34,685 nucleotides of DNA, taken from assembly GCA_964440295.1 (NCBI GenBank), contig CAYTRT010000013.1, positions 1-34,685 of the forward strand, in the 5' to 3' direction. A program made the position numbers and the translations under genes. The notes under the pieces were generated by a model. It did no database searches. It saw only the letters and a program-made list of their open reading frames with translations, and was not told the DNA's origin. Source of the stretch: CALIKS01 sp964440295. GTDB taxonomy: Archaea; Thermoproteota; Nitrososphaeria_A; Caldarchaeales; Calditenuaceae. Positions 23,780-31,755 of this stretch are shown piece by piece; within the stretch, counting starts at the first letter, position 1; each line of letters begins with the position of its first letter.

Positions 23780-24987
23780 CACTCGGATATTTTTACGAAG
23801 TATCTTAACTCGTGGTCTGGGAAGTCTTCTGGATGCAGTATAGATGCGAGGTCTAGGTACCATCCCTCGACGTCGTAGAATCCGAGCTGATAGATAGTCG
23901 GCGCGTATGTATAGACTCTTCCGAGCCTGACGGCTTTCGTCTCAGACATTCCCGGCGCCTCTGAAAGCAGATCTGAAATGCTATTTAGAATGCCTGGATA
24001 GACGATGATGTCTATTTCCTCAGCGTGCCCGAGTAGTTCCTCGATGGTCGTTAAGAAGCTGCTCGTCTCTTTCACCTCACTGAAAATGTACTTAGCGTTT
24101 AGCTGTCTCAACGCCCTCGCGACGTATGACTCGCCACCCGCGGCATAAACAGTGCCCTTATAGATGCTGAACCACGCGACACTCGGGGGCTCATTATCCG
24201 CGACTTTTTTAGCCACAGTTTTTATAGCTAGTTCTGCCCTACTAAAGATGACGTCGGCCTCAGCGTCCATGTCGTAAAAAGCAGCCATGAATTTTATCCA
24301 TTCGAACCTTCCGAGATAGTCGTTTTCAAGGTATTCATTTATGACGGCGTATTTTATTCCCAGTTCGTCAAGCTTTGAGAGCGTCTCCATTCCAGGGAAG
24401 GCGTAGACAAAAACTATGTCTGGATTAAGCGTGAGTATTTCTTCGTAGTTAGGAGATTCAGGGCTTCCCACATCCTTGATTCTACCCTCTTGAAGCGCTT
24501 CTTTTACGTCCTCGAAGTACCACTCGTACTGTCCGCCCCACATTATTCCTACTACTGAGCCCAAGATGTTTGGCTTGTATTCCTTTAGTCGCTCTAAGAG
24601 CGCTATATGGGTTGCTGACATTGCTATGACGCGCTCGACGGGAACATAGATTACTATGCCGTCTATGCCTGGGGGTGGAGATTTGTTTCTCGGCACCAGT
24701 ATGAACGTTCTTTCAAGGGCGTCCTTAACGATCTTGTAGTCATCGCTCACTGTAATATCAAAGAGTCGGGCATACTTGACTCCAGAAACGCCCTTAGTGA
24801 TTGTCGTCGTCTCTGTTCGGCTAACCGTCGTCGCGTATGTTGTCTGAATAGTTTGTACAGAAGTGACCTTCTCAGTGATCGTGACTGGCTTGACGATTAT
24901 GGCAGATAGGGAAAGCCCGGCCAGAAAACCGATGAGCAGCACCGTTACGAGCATTAATGATGTTGCTAAGATTCTCCTACTTGTCAT
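23779..24987 (-). CDS. btuF: Periplasmic-binding-type lipo/membrane-anchored substrate-binding protein, BtuF-like
   Basis: The external binding subunit of the importer. A hydrophobic signal or anchor (LATSLMLVTVLLIGFLAGLS) is followed by a Thr/Ser-rich linker (TTYATTVSRTETTTITKG) that would hold it off the membrane. The bilobed binding domain then carries YEEILTLNPDIVFVY and IEELLGHAEEIDIIVYPG, typical of FepB/BtuF-type proteins. The ATG at 24987 is preferred to that at 25002, because minus-strand GTTTAAATTAAG (25012-25023) predicts transcription from about 24992. A perfect 19-bp palindrome covers this start, implying repressor control. With its stop in TGATG overlap with the permease, this is the first gene of the operon. 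Confidence 0.88.
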   Translation of the reverse strand: MTSRRILATSLMLVTVLLIGFLAGLSLSAIIVKPVTITEKVTSVQTIQTTYATTVSRTETTTITKGVSGVKYARLFDITVSDDYKIVKDALERTFILVPRNKSPPPGIDGIVIYVPVERVIAMSATHIALLERLKEYKPNILGSVVGIMWGGQYEWYFEDVKEALQEGRIKDVGSPESPNYEEILTLNPDIVFVYAFPGMETLSKLDELGIKYAVINEYLENDYLGRFEWIKFMAAFYDMDAEADVIFSRAELAIKTVAKKVADNEPPSVAWFSIYKGTVYAAGGESYVARALRQLNAKYIFSEVKETSSFLTTIEELLGHAEEIDIIVYPGILNSISDLLSEAPGMSETKAVRLGRVYTYAPTIYQLGFYDVEGWYLDLASILHPEDFPDHELRYFVKISE

Positions 24988-25005
24988 GGATGGATAATCC
25001 ATCCA
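24987..25005. promoter_or_regulatory. Perfect 19-bp palindrome over the importer transcription start, probable operator
   Basis: TGGATGGAT-A-ATCCATCCA is a perfect 9-1-9 inverted repeat. It lies 7 bases downstream of the TATA-like element at 25012-25023 and overlaps the predicted start and first codon. A dimeric repressor bound here would block initiation, a common archaeal layout for metal or cofactor uptake genes. The regulator is not identified. Confidence 0.65.
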
Positions 25006-25011
25006 ACTGAC

Positions 25012-25023
25012 CTTAATTTAAAC
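25012..25023 (-). promoter_or_regulatory. TATA box of the importer operon
   Basis: The minus strand reads GTTTAAATTAAG, centred about 26 bases before 24992. Together with the palindrome it defines the operon promoter. Confidence 0.5.
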
Positions 25024-25144
25024 ATTACATCACGTCTTGACTCCTAACGTTACTAATATTTAATATTTTCGCTTGAGTACACACTGCATCAGAAGATTCA
25101 TGTAATTGGTCGTGTGTTTTTTAGGAGCATCCTCAACGGCAGTT

Positions 25145-25204
25145 ATGAGGAGTGTTTATTTTTTACTCTTCTTTCTATTGGTATCGTTGCTGCATGTTGT
25201 TTAG
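25145..25204 (+). CDS. Possible 19-residue hydrophobic mini-protein or leader peptide
   Basis: ATG at 25145 opens a short frame, MRSVYFLLFFLLVSLLHVV, ending in TAG at 25202-25204. The peptide could form a single membrane helix. It lies just ahead of the small RpiA-linked gene, and the TTTAGGAGC around its stop also holds the GGAG that may serve the next start. A near-copy of that stretch (GTGTTTTTTAGGAGC, 25114-25128) occurs 80 bases upstream. It could be a leader, a mini-protein or chance. Confidence 0.25.
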   Translation: MRSVYFLLFFLLVSLLHVV

Positions 25205-25214
25205 GAGCGGGTTA

Positions 25215-25397
25215 ATGCGCGTCTTCAGATTCCTCAAGCAAAGACGTAGAGAGATCCGTCCATCTGAAGAAGAGATGAGCAACGCCAGAATAATCATGTC
25301 TAAAGTAAGCTCGAGCAACGAGTTAGACATCGCTGATAGGGCCGCCAAGCTTAAGTCAATAATCGAGGGCTACATCCATGGAGATAGAGAAAGCTAG
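25215..25397 (+). CDS. Small protein overlapping rpiA, unknown function
   Basis: Sixty residues from the ATG at 25215, preceded by GGAG; the same frame is open further upstream to 25152, but that part looks like low-complexity translation of T-rich DNA. The protein is basic at the N-terminus (MRVFRFLKQRRREIRPSEEE) and helical and acidic after, ending EGYIHGDRES. No domain is recognised. Its last 20 bases overlap the start of rpiA in another frame, which implies translational coupling and a possible link to the pentose phosphate branch. Support is moderate, based on the overlap and ribosome-binding site. Confidence 0.5.
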   Translation: MRVFRFLKQRRREIRPSEEEMSNARIIMSKVSSSNELDIADRAAKLKSIIEGYIHGDRES

Positions 25398-26073
25398 GGA
25401 AAGAGCCAGAGTCGCAGCGGTGAACGCGGCGATAAAAATCGTAGCAAACATGGGTAGAGACATCACGCTGGGTTTAGGTACTGGGTCGACTTCTGCAATG
25501 TTCATCCAGGCACTGTCAAAGACCGCCGGTACTGACGCCGTGAAAGCCGTCGTTCCGACCTCTTATCAATCAGAAGAGGCAGCAGCCGAAGCGGGATTCA
25601 GGATTGCGTATCTGAGAGAAGTGAGGAGACCGGACGTCTATGTGGATAGCTTTGATCAGTGCGACTCTCAGGGAAACCTCATCAAGGGAGGCGGAGGCGC
25701 TGTTACACGTGAGAAACTACTCATGACGCTATCACGCAGAGTAATTCTGATAGGTGAGGAGCAAAAACTCGTGGATAGGCTTAGACTGCCAGTGCCAGTT
25801 GAGGTTGTTCCCTTCGCTCTACATGGGTTATTAATAATCATTTCAGAGATGGGGTGGCACCCGATTATTAGGCCGGCATCGGGGAAGGCCGGCCCTGTCG
25901 TCACGGATAACGGCAACTTAATGCTTGACGTCGATGTAGGCGTGATCGAAAATCCATCAGAAATTGAGGTAAGGCTGAGACTAATCCCCGGAGTCGTTGA
26001 AGTTGGAGTATGTCCACGCAGAGGATACCAAGTCATTATAGGGATGAGTGATGGAACAACCAAATCAATTTAA
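25378..26073 (+). CDS. rpiA: Ribose-5-phosphate isomerase A
   Basis: It interconverts ribulose 5-phosphate and ribose 5-phosphate, feeding nucleotide and histidine synthesis. The phosphate loop LGLGTGSTSA (31-40) and the LIKGGGGAVTREK block (101-113) are clear. In the active site Asp90, Asp93, Lys103 and Glu112 correspond to the catalytic set, but the normally strict DGADE segment is DSFDQ here, so the Gly, Ala and Glu positions have changed. Length 231 is normal. ATG at 25378 overlaps the small upstream gene. The argH gene follows 73 bases later with its own GGGAGGGGAG site. Confidence 0.93.
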   Translation: MEIEKARERARVAAVNAAIKIVANMGRDITLGLGTGSTSAMFIQALSKTAGTDAVKAVVPTSYQSEEAAAEAGFRIAYLREVRRPDVYVDSFDQCDSQGNLIKGGGGAVTREKLLMTLSRRVILIGEEQKLVDRLRLPVPVEVVPFALHGLLIIISEMGWHPIIRPASGKAGPVVTDNGNLMLDVDVGVIENPSEIEVRLRLIPGVVEVGVCPRRGYQVIIGMSDGTTKSI

Positions 26074-26146
26074 TTACTACTCGTTAATTAGTTCTGGTGG
26101 AAACGTTTCAAAAGGGTGACGAGAGCTGAGTTTCAGGGAGGGGAGA

Positions 26147-27568
26147 TTGAGACGGAAAATGACCCGAGAAGCAGCAGAATATACATCGTCACTTCCGTTT
26201 GACAGCGAGATCTATAGAGAAACAATTCTGATTAATGCAGTACACTTAAAAATGCTCTGCAAACTCGGATACATCAGCAAAACCGATGCAGAAGAGGCAT
26301 TAAAAATCCTTAAAGAAATGATCGAGAAGCCAATCAGCCTAGATAACACCTCACTAGAAGATGTCCACATAGTCATTGAGGATTATTTATCAAGGCATGT
26401 ACCAAACGCGGGCATGAATCTCGCACTCGGAAAAAGCAGAAACGACACTGTCTCAACTGCTATTAGAATGCGTGTAAAGGAAAAAATCGTGGAGTTAGTT
26501 GATGAGGGAGTCCAATTTTTGGATGCCTTGCTTAAGAAGGCAGAAGAAGAAGTATTCACTATATTCCCCGTATATACCCATATGCAGGTTGCTGCTCCGG
26601 CCACGTTCGGATTTGTGATGACGTCCTATGCCTCGAGGATTATAGGCGCCTTGGAGTCTCTGAGTAATGCATATATGTCGGCAGACCGATGCCCTCTCGG
26701 CGCTGGAGCAGTCTGTGGATCATCCGTAAAGCTAGACAGGGAGTGGATGGCCTCGCAGCTTGGATTCTCGTACGTCTTGGAGAACGCGCTTGAGGCTTCC
26801 TCTTCGCGAGACTTTTTAATTGATTTGCAATCGTCGCTTCTCAGATTAGTTTTACCAATATCTGACCTATCTGAGGAGCTAGTCGTGTACTCTAGTGTGG
26901 AGTATGGATTGATCGACTTGCCTGATGAGTTTGCTTCAACTAGCAGCATCATGCCCCACAAGAAAAACCCAGTAGTGGCAGAGATTGGGAGAACAAAGGT
27001 ATCAGAAGTTGCATCAGAATTTTTACGAACAATTATGATTCTGCAAAGAAGGATGGGAGGCTACGTTCTCGACCTACAGCAGGTTACACCATCTGTCTGG
27101 AGAGCAATCAACCAAGTACTTACAACTTTGAGGGTATATAAAGAATTGATTCCCCGTCTCTCGATTAATCAGAAGAGAGCCTACGAGCTGTGCGGGCCTC
27201 CTAGCGCTATGACTGAACTAGCTAACTATCTAACGACTAGGTGGAGAATACCATATAGGACGGCGCATAAGATTTGCGGTGAGTTGTCATCATTGATAGT
27301 CGAGGAGAAAATTAGCGACGATGCGATAAGAGAAACTCTAAGAAAACACGATATAGACATAAACTTAACTTTACAGGATGTCTTATCACTGTTAGAGCCT
27401 AAAACAGTCGTGAACTCCTACGCGACGCTTGGTTCTGCAAATCCCTACGAGGTCTCAAGAATGATTTCTCGCATGCGTGAAGAAGTAGAAGAGTTAAGAG
27501 CCTGGCTAGAGAGCAGGAAAGAGACTCTCGCCGAGATTGAGAAAACAGTATTCGAAAATTATGAGTGA
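26147..27568 (+). CDS. argH: Argininosuccinate lyase
   Basis: It cleaves argininosuccinate to arginine and fumarate, the last arginine step. The fumarase/aspartase signature SSIMPHKKNP (266-275) contains the catalytic serine loop, and YTHMQVAAP (143-151, His145) and ALGKSRNDTVSTAIRM (93-108) are the other two conserved regions. Length 473 is normal, though the usual LWGGRF opening is missing and the chain starts MRRKMTREAAEYTSSLPFD. The TTG start at 26147 has a strong GGGAGGGGAG before it. The gene's end overlaps the convergent lysK gene by 10 bases, so the arginine end enzyme abuts the carrier-based lysine/arginine cluster. No argG is visible in the window. Confidence 0.94.
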   Translation: MRRKMTREAAEYTSSLPFDSEIYRETILINAVHLKMLCKLGYISKTDAEEALKILKEMIEKPISLDNTSLEDVHIVIEDYLSRHVPNAGMNLALGKSRNDTVSTAIRMRVKEKIVELVDEGVQFLDALLKKAEEEVFTIFPVYTHMQVAAPATFGFVMTSYASRIIGALESLSNAYMSADRCPLGAGAVCGSSVKLDREWMASQLGFSYVLENALEASSSRDFLIDLQSSLLRLVLPISDLSEELVVYSSVEYGLIDLPDEFASTSSIMPHKKNPVVAEIGRTKVSEVASEFLRTIMILQRRMGGYVLDLQQVTPSVWRAINQVLTTLRVYKELIPRLSINQKRAYELCGPPSAMTELANYLTTRWRIPYRTAHKICGELSSLIVEEKISDDAIRETLRKHDIDINLTLQDVLSLLEPKTVVNSYATLGSANPYEVSRMISRMREEVEELRAWLESRKETLAEIEKTVFENYE

Positions 27569-28617
27569 CTAACCCTCTTTTTTGAGAGCTCCTCGATGGC
27601 TTTAATGTATATAGAGGACGATAGGCTTAGTTCCTCGACTGAGATCTTCTCGTTTGGTGTGTGGGCTAGTAGTGAGTTTCCCGGACCACAGGCCGCTATG
27701 TCGCTACTCATCTTGAATAGGATATTCATATCGCTTGTTCCTGTCTTTTTTAGTATCTTTGGCTTTAGTCCATGTTTGATTATTGATCGGATTAATGCTC
27801 TTGGAACAGGCGATGATAAGCTGGTGCTGAATGGCTCTGTTGAGTCTATGATCGAGAGTTTACATTCATGGAGCGAGGCTATCACTTCTACCTTTTCTAA
27901 GATGGATGATGTGTCTATGCCTGGTGGGAATCTTATGTTTATTGTGGCCTCGGCCCTCTCCGGGAGCTTAGTGGGCCAATCGCCCGCCCTAATCATCGTT
28001 ACTGCTGAAGTTGTCTCTTCGTAGCTACTACCGGAGAAGACTGCCTTTACCTCATTTATTGCGTTGAGGAGCTTATCTAGAGCTGAGTCGCCTACGTATG
28101 GAGCTGAGCTATGTCCTCCTCTACCACTCGCCGTTAATGTAAACGTTAGGCTTCCACGATAGCTTATCGCGATGCCTATTACTCCGGTCGGCTCTCCTAC
28201 GATTATATGGTCTGCAGTGAATCCACTTTCAAGCAATCCGAGCGCCCCCGTCCCGGCGCCCTCTTCGTCAACCAGTCCAGCCACGACTACTCTGTAATCT
28301 GGCCCTATTGGCGCTTTGGCCCCTGCATAGATCATAGCAGCTAATGGACCCTTAGCGTCGACTGCGCCTCTCCCAATAATTACTCCGGACCTCTGGCTGA
28401 CGGCTAGTTCTCCCGGAACGGTGTCTACGTGGCTCGCGAGGAGTATTGTCTTCTCTCCGCTGCCCCTAATCAATAGGTAGTTTCCAGTCTTGTCGATGAT
28501 TAGCTCGTCGTAGCCGAGCTCCTTCTGGAGCCTTTTCATATCTGGCTCGAGCTTTCGCTCCTCTCCACTCGGCGTATATGTCCTTAGTAATGTGAGTAAT
28601 ATCTCTTCTACCTCCAA
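27559..28617 (-). CDS. lysK: [LysW]-lysine / [LysW]-ornithine hydrolase
   Basis: It releases lysine or ornithine from the carrier protein LysW. A 352-residue M20-family metallopeptidase: metal ligands lie in SHVDTVPG (His63, Asp65), GRGAVDAKGPLA (Asp87) and VDEEGAGTGA (Glu118/Glu119), with IIVGEPTG and GRGGHSSAP in the following parts. The short size and the position at the end of the lysW cluster separate it from ArgE and DapE relatives. It starts at TTG 28617, 8 bases after lysJ. The 3' end overlaps argH, which runs the other way. Confidence 0.93.
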   Translation of the reverse strand: MEVEEILLTLLRTYTPSGEERKLEPDMKRLQKELGYDELIIDKTGNYLLIRGSGEKTILLASHVDTVPGELAVSQRSGVIIGRGAVDAKGPLAAMIYAGAKAPIGPDYRVVVAGLVDEEGAGTGALGLLESGFTADHIIVGEPTGVIGIAISYRGSLTFTLTASGRGGHSSAPYVGDSALDKLLNAINEVKAVFSGSSYEETTSAVTMIRAGDWPTKLPERAEATINIRFPPGIDTSSILEKVEVIASLHECKLSIIDSTEPFSTSLSSPVPRALIRSIIKHGLKPKILKKTGTSDMNILFKMSSDIAACGPGNSLLAHTPNEKISVEELSLSSSIYIKAIEELSKKRVSHS

Positions 28618-28624
28618 ATTCTTG

Positions 28625-29815
28625 TCACCCCTTTTTCTTCAAGGACTCTTGGTACAGCTCCATCGCCTCTCCTATTACCCTGATACTCCACTCAATATCC
28701 TCGTCAGTTATTAAGTATGGCGGGAGGAATCTAAGCACAGTTGAGCCAGCCTTCAGTGCTAGCAACCCCCTCGACTGGAGGAGTCGAATTATTTCCGCTG
28801 GATTAAAACGGATGTCAAGCCCCACCATGAGACCTTTGCCCTTTATACCCCTAACTACTGATGGATATGTCTTCACTATTTCAGATAAGCCATCCAAGAG
28901 TAGCTTGCCCTTCTCGCCTGCCTTCGAAGGGACCGCGTCGCTGATCAATACTTTAACTCCGCCCGTTACTGCCGCCAGTGCTAGAGGGTTTCCACCATGG
29001 GTAGAGCCATGCTCAGCCTCCTCGACCTTTGACGCTATCTCGTCAGTTATGGCGACAAAGCTCACGGGAAATCCGCCGCCTATGGACTTCCCCGCCACCA
29101 GTATGTCTGGACTCACTCCATAATCTAAGTGTGCCCAGACGCTACCCGTCCTACCAAACCCTGACTGTACCTCATCGATAATCAGCATTGCGCCGACTCT
29201 TCTGCACCGCTCTACCAGTGCCCTCATGAACTCCTCGCTGGACACGCTGAGCCCGCCCTCTCCCTGAACTGGCTCGACTATAACTGCAGCGAACGACTCG
29301 TCTATCTTCTCTAAACCAGAGACGTCATTGAACGGTAGAAATGTGTGTTCCCATGGGAATGGATCATACCCCGCCCGGTATTTTGGGTTGTGGGTCATTC
29401 CGAGGGCGCCCATTGTTCGACCGTGGAAGCCGCCGGTAAACGAGGCAAACTTACGTCTACCTGTTCTCTTCCTCGATAGTTTCAGTGCGAGCTCCACTGC
29501 TTCGCTCCCACTGTTCATGAAGTATACGTTCCTAAGAGTTCTTGGGAGAATCTTTCCGAGAACTGCTAGGCAGTCATCGAGGATCTGCGAGTCAAATATC
29601 GGTGGGCATGTCATCATCCTAGATGCTTGCTCAGAAATCATCTGCACTATCACGGGGTTGTTATGTCCTAAAAATGCAGCTCCATTACCAGTGTGATAGT
29701 CGAGGTATCTTCTCCCCTCGCTGTCCCAGACATATTGTCCCCGAGCTCCGACTAGTCTTATTCCCCTACTGGGAAAAAACCTGATGAGCCTGGCGGACTC
29801 AGATTCTCCCATCAT
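28625..29815 (-). CDS. lysJ: [LysW]-aminoadipate semialdehyde / glutamate semialdehyde aminotransferase
   Basis: A 396-residue class III PLP aminotransferase that aminates the LysW-bound semialdehyde to LysW-lysine or LysW-ornithine. Family blocks are NSGSEAVELALKLSR (101-115), GGFHGRT (128-134), LIIDEVQSGFGRTG (211-224) and LVAGKSIGGGFPV with PLP Lys243. Its sequence would also fit acetylornithine aminotransferase, but the cluster with LysW, LysX, LysY and LysZ decides. The start ATG overlaps the TGA of lysX by four bases (ATGA), so they are translated together. Confidence 0.93.
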   Translation of the reverse strand: MMGESESARLIRFFPSRGIRLVGARGQYVWDSEGRRYLDYHTGNGAAFLGHNNPVIVQMISEQASRMMTCPPIFDSQILDDCLAVLGKILPRTLRNVYFMNSGSEAVELALKLSRKRTGRRKFASFTGGFHGRTMGALGMTHNPKYRAGYDPFPWEHTFLPFNDVSGLEKIDESFAAVIVEPVQGEGGLSVSSEEFMRALVERCRRVGAMLIIDEVQSGFGRTGSVWAHLDYGVSPDILVAGKSIGGGFPVSFVAITDEIASKVEEAEHGSTHGGNPLALAAVTGGVKVLISDAVPSKAGEKGKLLLDGLSEIVKTYPSVVRGIKGKGLMVGLDIRFNPAEIIRLLQSRGLLALKAGSTVLRFLPPYLITDEDIEWSIRVIGEAMELYQESLKKKG

Positions 29816-30666
29816 CTCTTAAACACTTCGACTGTAGACTTAATGATGTCGCCCGCCAAGTCATAGCCAGTGACTTGCACAGTGTTTCTAAACTCAATCA
29901 CTGCGTTTATCTCGCCGACGAGGCTCTCACCACTCTTAGTCTCCATCAAATCGATGCCAAGCACTCCGCCACCGACGGCGTCGCCGGCCTTGGTTATCAG
30001 CTCGACCTGCTCATCCGTGAGGTCTGCCCTTACTGCTCTTCCTCCAAGCGCTGTATTCGTCTTCCATCGCTTACTATATCTATATATCGCTACTGGGACT
30101 CTTCCCCAGACGTAGAATGCCCGAATATCGCGATCCGGCTTGTCGATATACTGCTGGATATAATGAATCTTGAAGTGGGGTGAGTTCATCGATTCTCTAA
30201 AGTCAAGAATGTCTAGGAGGTCGTCCTCGGTTGTTGCCCTAGCAATAAATCGGCCCCAACTTCCGAGAATTGGCTTAACCACGACTGGGTATCCTAATTC
30301 ACGAGCCGCCTCAACGGCCTTATCCCTGCTATAAGCTATGACCGTCTTCGGGACAGGTATGCCTCTACTCGCAAGAATGGTCGTAGTCACTAATTTATCA
30401 CCACAGTCCCTGATTGTTCTATAGGGATTTACAACCGCTACGCCCTTCCCCTCAAGTATTATGGCTGATGACAACGCTCTATAATGGCTGACACATCTCT
30501 CCAACACGAAACCTAAATCACTAAATTCACTACTCGAGGTATTGTTTAGCCACTCTATTCTTTTAGGAACAAAAATAGGCCTTATCGTGTGTCCTAGACG
30601 CCTAGCAGCATCGATTAGAAGCTTTTCTTCAGTCCTGAGTAAGTCATACGCGAGCCCGATTATCAC
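29812..30666 (-). CDS. lysX: LysW ligase, aminoadipate-specific type (LysX)
   Basis: A 284-residue ATP-grasp ligase that attaches the amino group of alpha-aminoadipate to the C-terminal glutamate of LysW. The ATP loop is VVVKPILGSWGR (128-139), RDIRAF (179-184) and TALGGR follow, and the substrate segment reads GEINAVIEFRNT (251-262). The EF-R/K-N-T/S form is, as I recall, the version in aminoadipate ligases, whereas ArgX proteins have EFKGF. It lies directly after lysW, 12 bases downstream, and overlaps lysJ by 4 bases. A second ligase of the same family is encoded at the head of the cluster. The choice of substrate is an inference from this motif and position. Confidence 0.88.
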   Translation of the reverse strand: MIIGLAYDLLRTEEKLLIDAARRLGHTIRPIFVPKRIEWLNNTSSSEFSDLGFVLERCVSHYRALSSAIILEGKGVAVVNPYRTIRDCGDKLVTTTILASRGIPVPKTVIAYSRDKAVEAARELGYPVVVKPILGSWGRFIARATTEDDLLDILDFRESMNSPHFKIHYIQQYIDKPDRDIRAFYVWGRVPVAIYRYSKRWKTNTALGGRAVRADLTDEQVELITKAGDAVGGGVLGIDLMETKSGESLVGEINAVIEFRNTVQVTGYDLAGDIIKSTVEVFKR

Positions 30667-30678
30667 AATAAGGCTCCC

Positions 30679-30852
30679 CTATTCACCCCAGTCCTCGGCT
30701 ACCTCTTCTGCTAGCTTTAGCATAAACTGTCCATTCTCAATTACGAGCTCTAACTGAGCACCACATTCTTGATGCTCGAACAACTCGCCTTCTAATGCAT
30801 CATCAGGAATGTCGACCAAGCCCTCACATACAGGACATTTTAGCTTCGGCAC
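30679..30852 (-). CDS. lysW: LysW amino-group carrier protein
   Basis: A 57-residue carrier. The intermediates of lysine and arginine synthesis are attached to the side chain-like gamma-carboxyl of its last residue, and the protein ends in the required EDWGE. A zinc-binding knuckle is made by CPVC (Cys6, Cys9) and HQEC (His27, Cys30), where LysW of Thermus has four cysteines; I recall crenarchaeal LysW with a similar His. The rest is acidic, which lets basic patches on the enzymes grip it. The GTG start at 30852 has GTGGTG 8 bases upstream. The gene is short and easy to miss. A TATA-like box at 30898-30906 could start a transcript for lysW-lysX-lysJ-lysK. Confidence 0.95.
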   Translation of the reverse strand: MPKLKCPVCEGLVDIPDDALEGELFEHQECGAQLELVIENGQFMLKLAEEVAEDWGE

Positions 30853-30897
30853 TACGCAACCACCACTTTGAATTCGAAGTGCATCCCTTCATCGCTA

Positions 30898-30906
30898 CTT
30901 ATAAAC
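30898..30906 (-). promoter_or_regulatory. Probable TATA box for lysW and downstream genes
   Basis: The minus strand reads GTTTATAAG, centred about 26 bases before 30876, leaving a 24-base leader before the lysW GTG. It lies in the 92-base gap after lysZ, the largest gap in the cluster. Confidence 0.5.
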
Positions 30907-30944
30907 ATATCGTATTCAAGAATCTATATTACAAATTTTAACTC

Positions 30945-31745
30945 TCATGCTCTGATTAGCGTTCCCCTCATAGTGTTTATGTTCTCTAACGGGTCATCGC
31001 CTAAGCCGCTGCATATTAATGCTTGCTTGGTACCGTTCTGCACGGCATCAGCCGCCAACATAAGCTTCCTATTCATACCTGGGCCTATCCTCGCCGATAG
31101 TTCCGCTGCCTCCTGAGGAGTAAGCCTCTCAACCAACTTCTCATGATACAACACGCCTTCGACATCAGTCATCAAGACTAGCAAGTCAGCGGCCAAAGCC
31201 TTCGCTATCGCGGCCGCCGCCTGGTCACCGTCAACGTTAAGCAGCTCTCCCTCGAGTCCAAGAGCAATCGGCGAAACCACAACAATGTAGCCGTTACCAG
31301 TCAAGAGCCCTAATACCTCGTGGTTGACCTGTTTTACCTGGCCCGTATAGCCGCCATCAATCACTCGCTTACGCCCATGCTCATCCATAACCACTATCTT
31401 TTTCTTACGCTCGGCTAGCAGAAGCCCCGCATCGGCTCCGCTCAGACCAATCGCACACCCACCCAGCCTCTGAATTGCTGAGACTATCTTCTTGTTAATC
31501 TTGCCTGCCATGACTTGCACATACACGTCGAGCTCAGCCTCATCAGTGTAGCGACTCCTAATGCCGCTGGGAGAGACGACAAACTTCGGCTCTATTCCAA
31601 GCCTCTTGCACATGTCAGATACTATGTCTCCTCCACCGTGGACAAAGACAATTCTGTGATTTAGCTGCCACAACTTTACTATGCTTTTAGCGATGTTATC
31701 CATGTTTGAAGCCAGAACTCTCCCACCGGCCTTAACCACGAGCAT
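30945..31745 (-). CDS. lysZ: [LysW]-aminoadipate / [LysW]-glutamate kinase
   Basis: A 266-residue amino acid kinase (ArgB-like) that phosphorylates the side-chain carboxyl of LysW-bound aminoadipate or glutamate. It has the opening VVKAGGRVL, the VHGGGDIVSD loop (35-44), FVVSPSGIRSRYT for substrate contact, and the nucleotide part VDGDQAAAAIAKALAADLLV with LMTDVEGVLY. ATG at 31745 follows GGTGAG by 7 bases. It sits 10 bases after lysY. It resembles N-acetylglutamate kinase, and the cluster determines the carrier-bound role; one kinase probably serves both pathways. Confidence 0.92.
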   Translation of the reverse strand: MLVVKAGGRVLASNMDNIAKSIVKLWQLNHRIVFVHGGGDIVSDMCKRLGIEPKFVVSPSGIRSRYTDEAELDVYVQVMAGKINKKIVSAIQRLGGCAIGLSGADAGLLLAERKKKIVVMDEHGRKRVIDGGYTGQVKQVNHEVLGLLTGNGYIVVVSPIALGLEGELLNVDGDQAAAAIAKALAADLLVLMTDVEGVLYHEKLVERLTPQEAAELSARIGPGMNRKLMLAADAVQNGTKQALICSGLGDDPLENINTMRGTLIRA

Positions 31746-31755
31746 AAACTCTCAC

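Noticed and set aside
22751..23863. Longer permease reading frame from 23863
   Set aside because: The extra N-terminus overlaps the end of the binding-protein gene and is arginine-rich shadow sequence; TGATG overlap gives the proper start.
25152..25214. Upstream extension of the small gene before rpiA (MFIFYSSFYWYRCC...)
   Set aside because: It comes from T-rich DNA, lacks a good ribosome-binding site, and the ATG at 25215 with GGAG is a better start.
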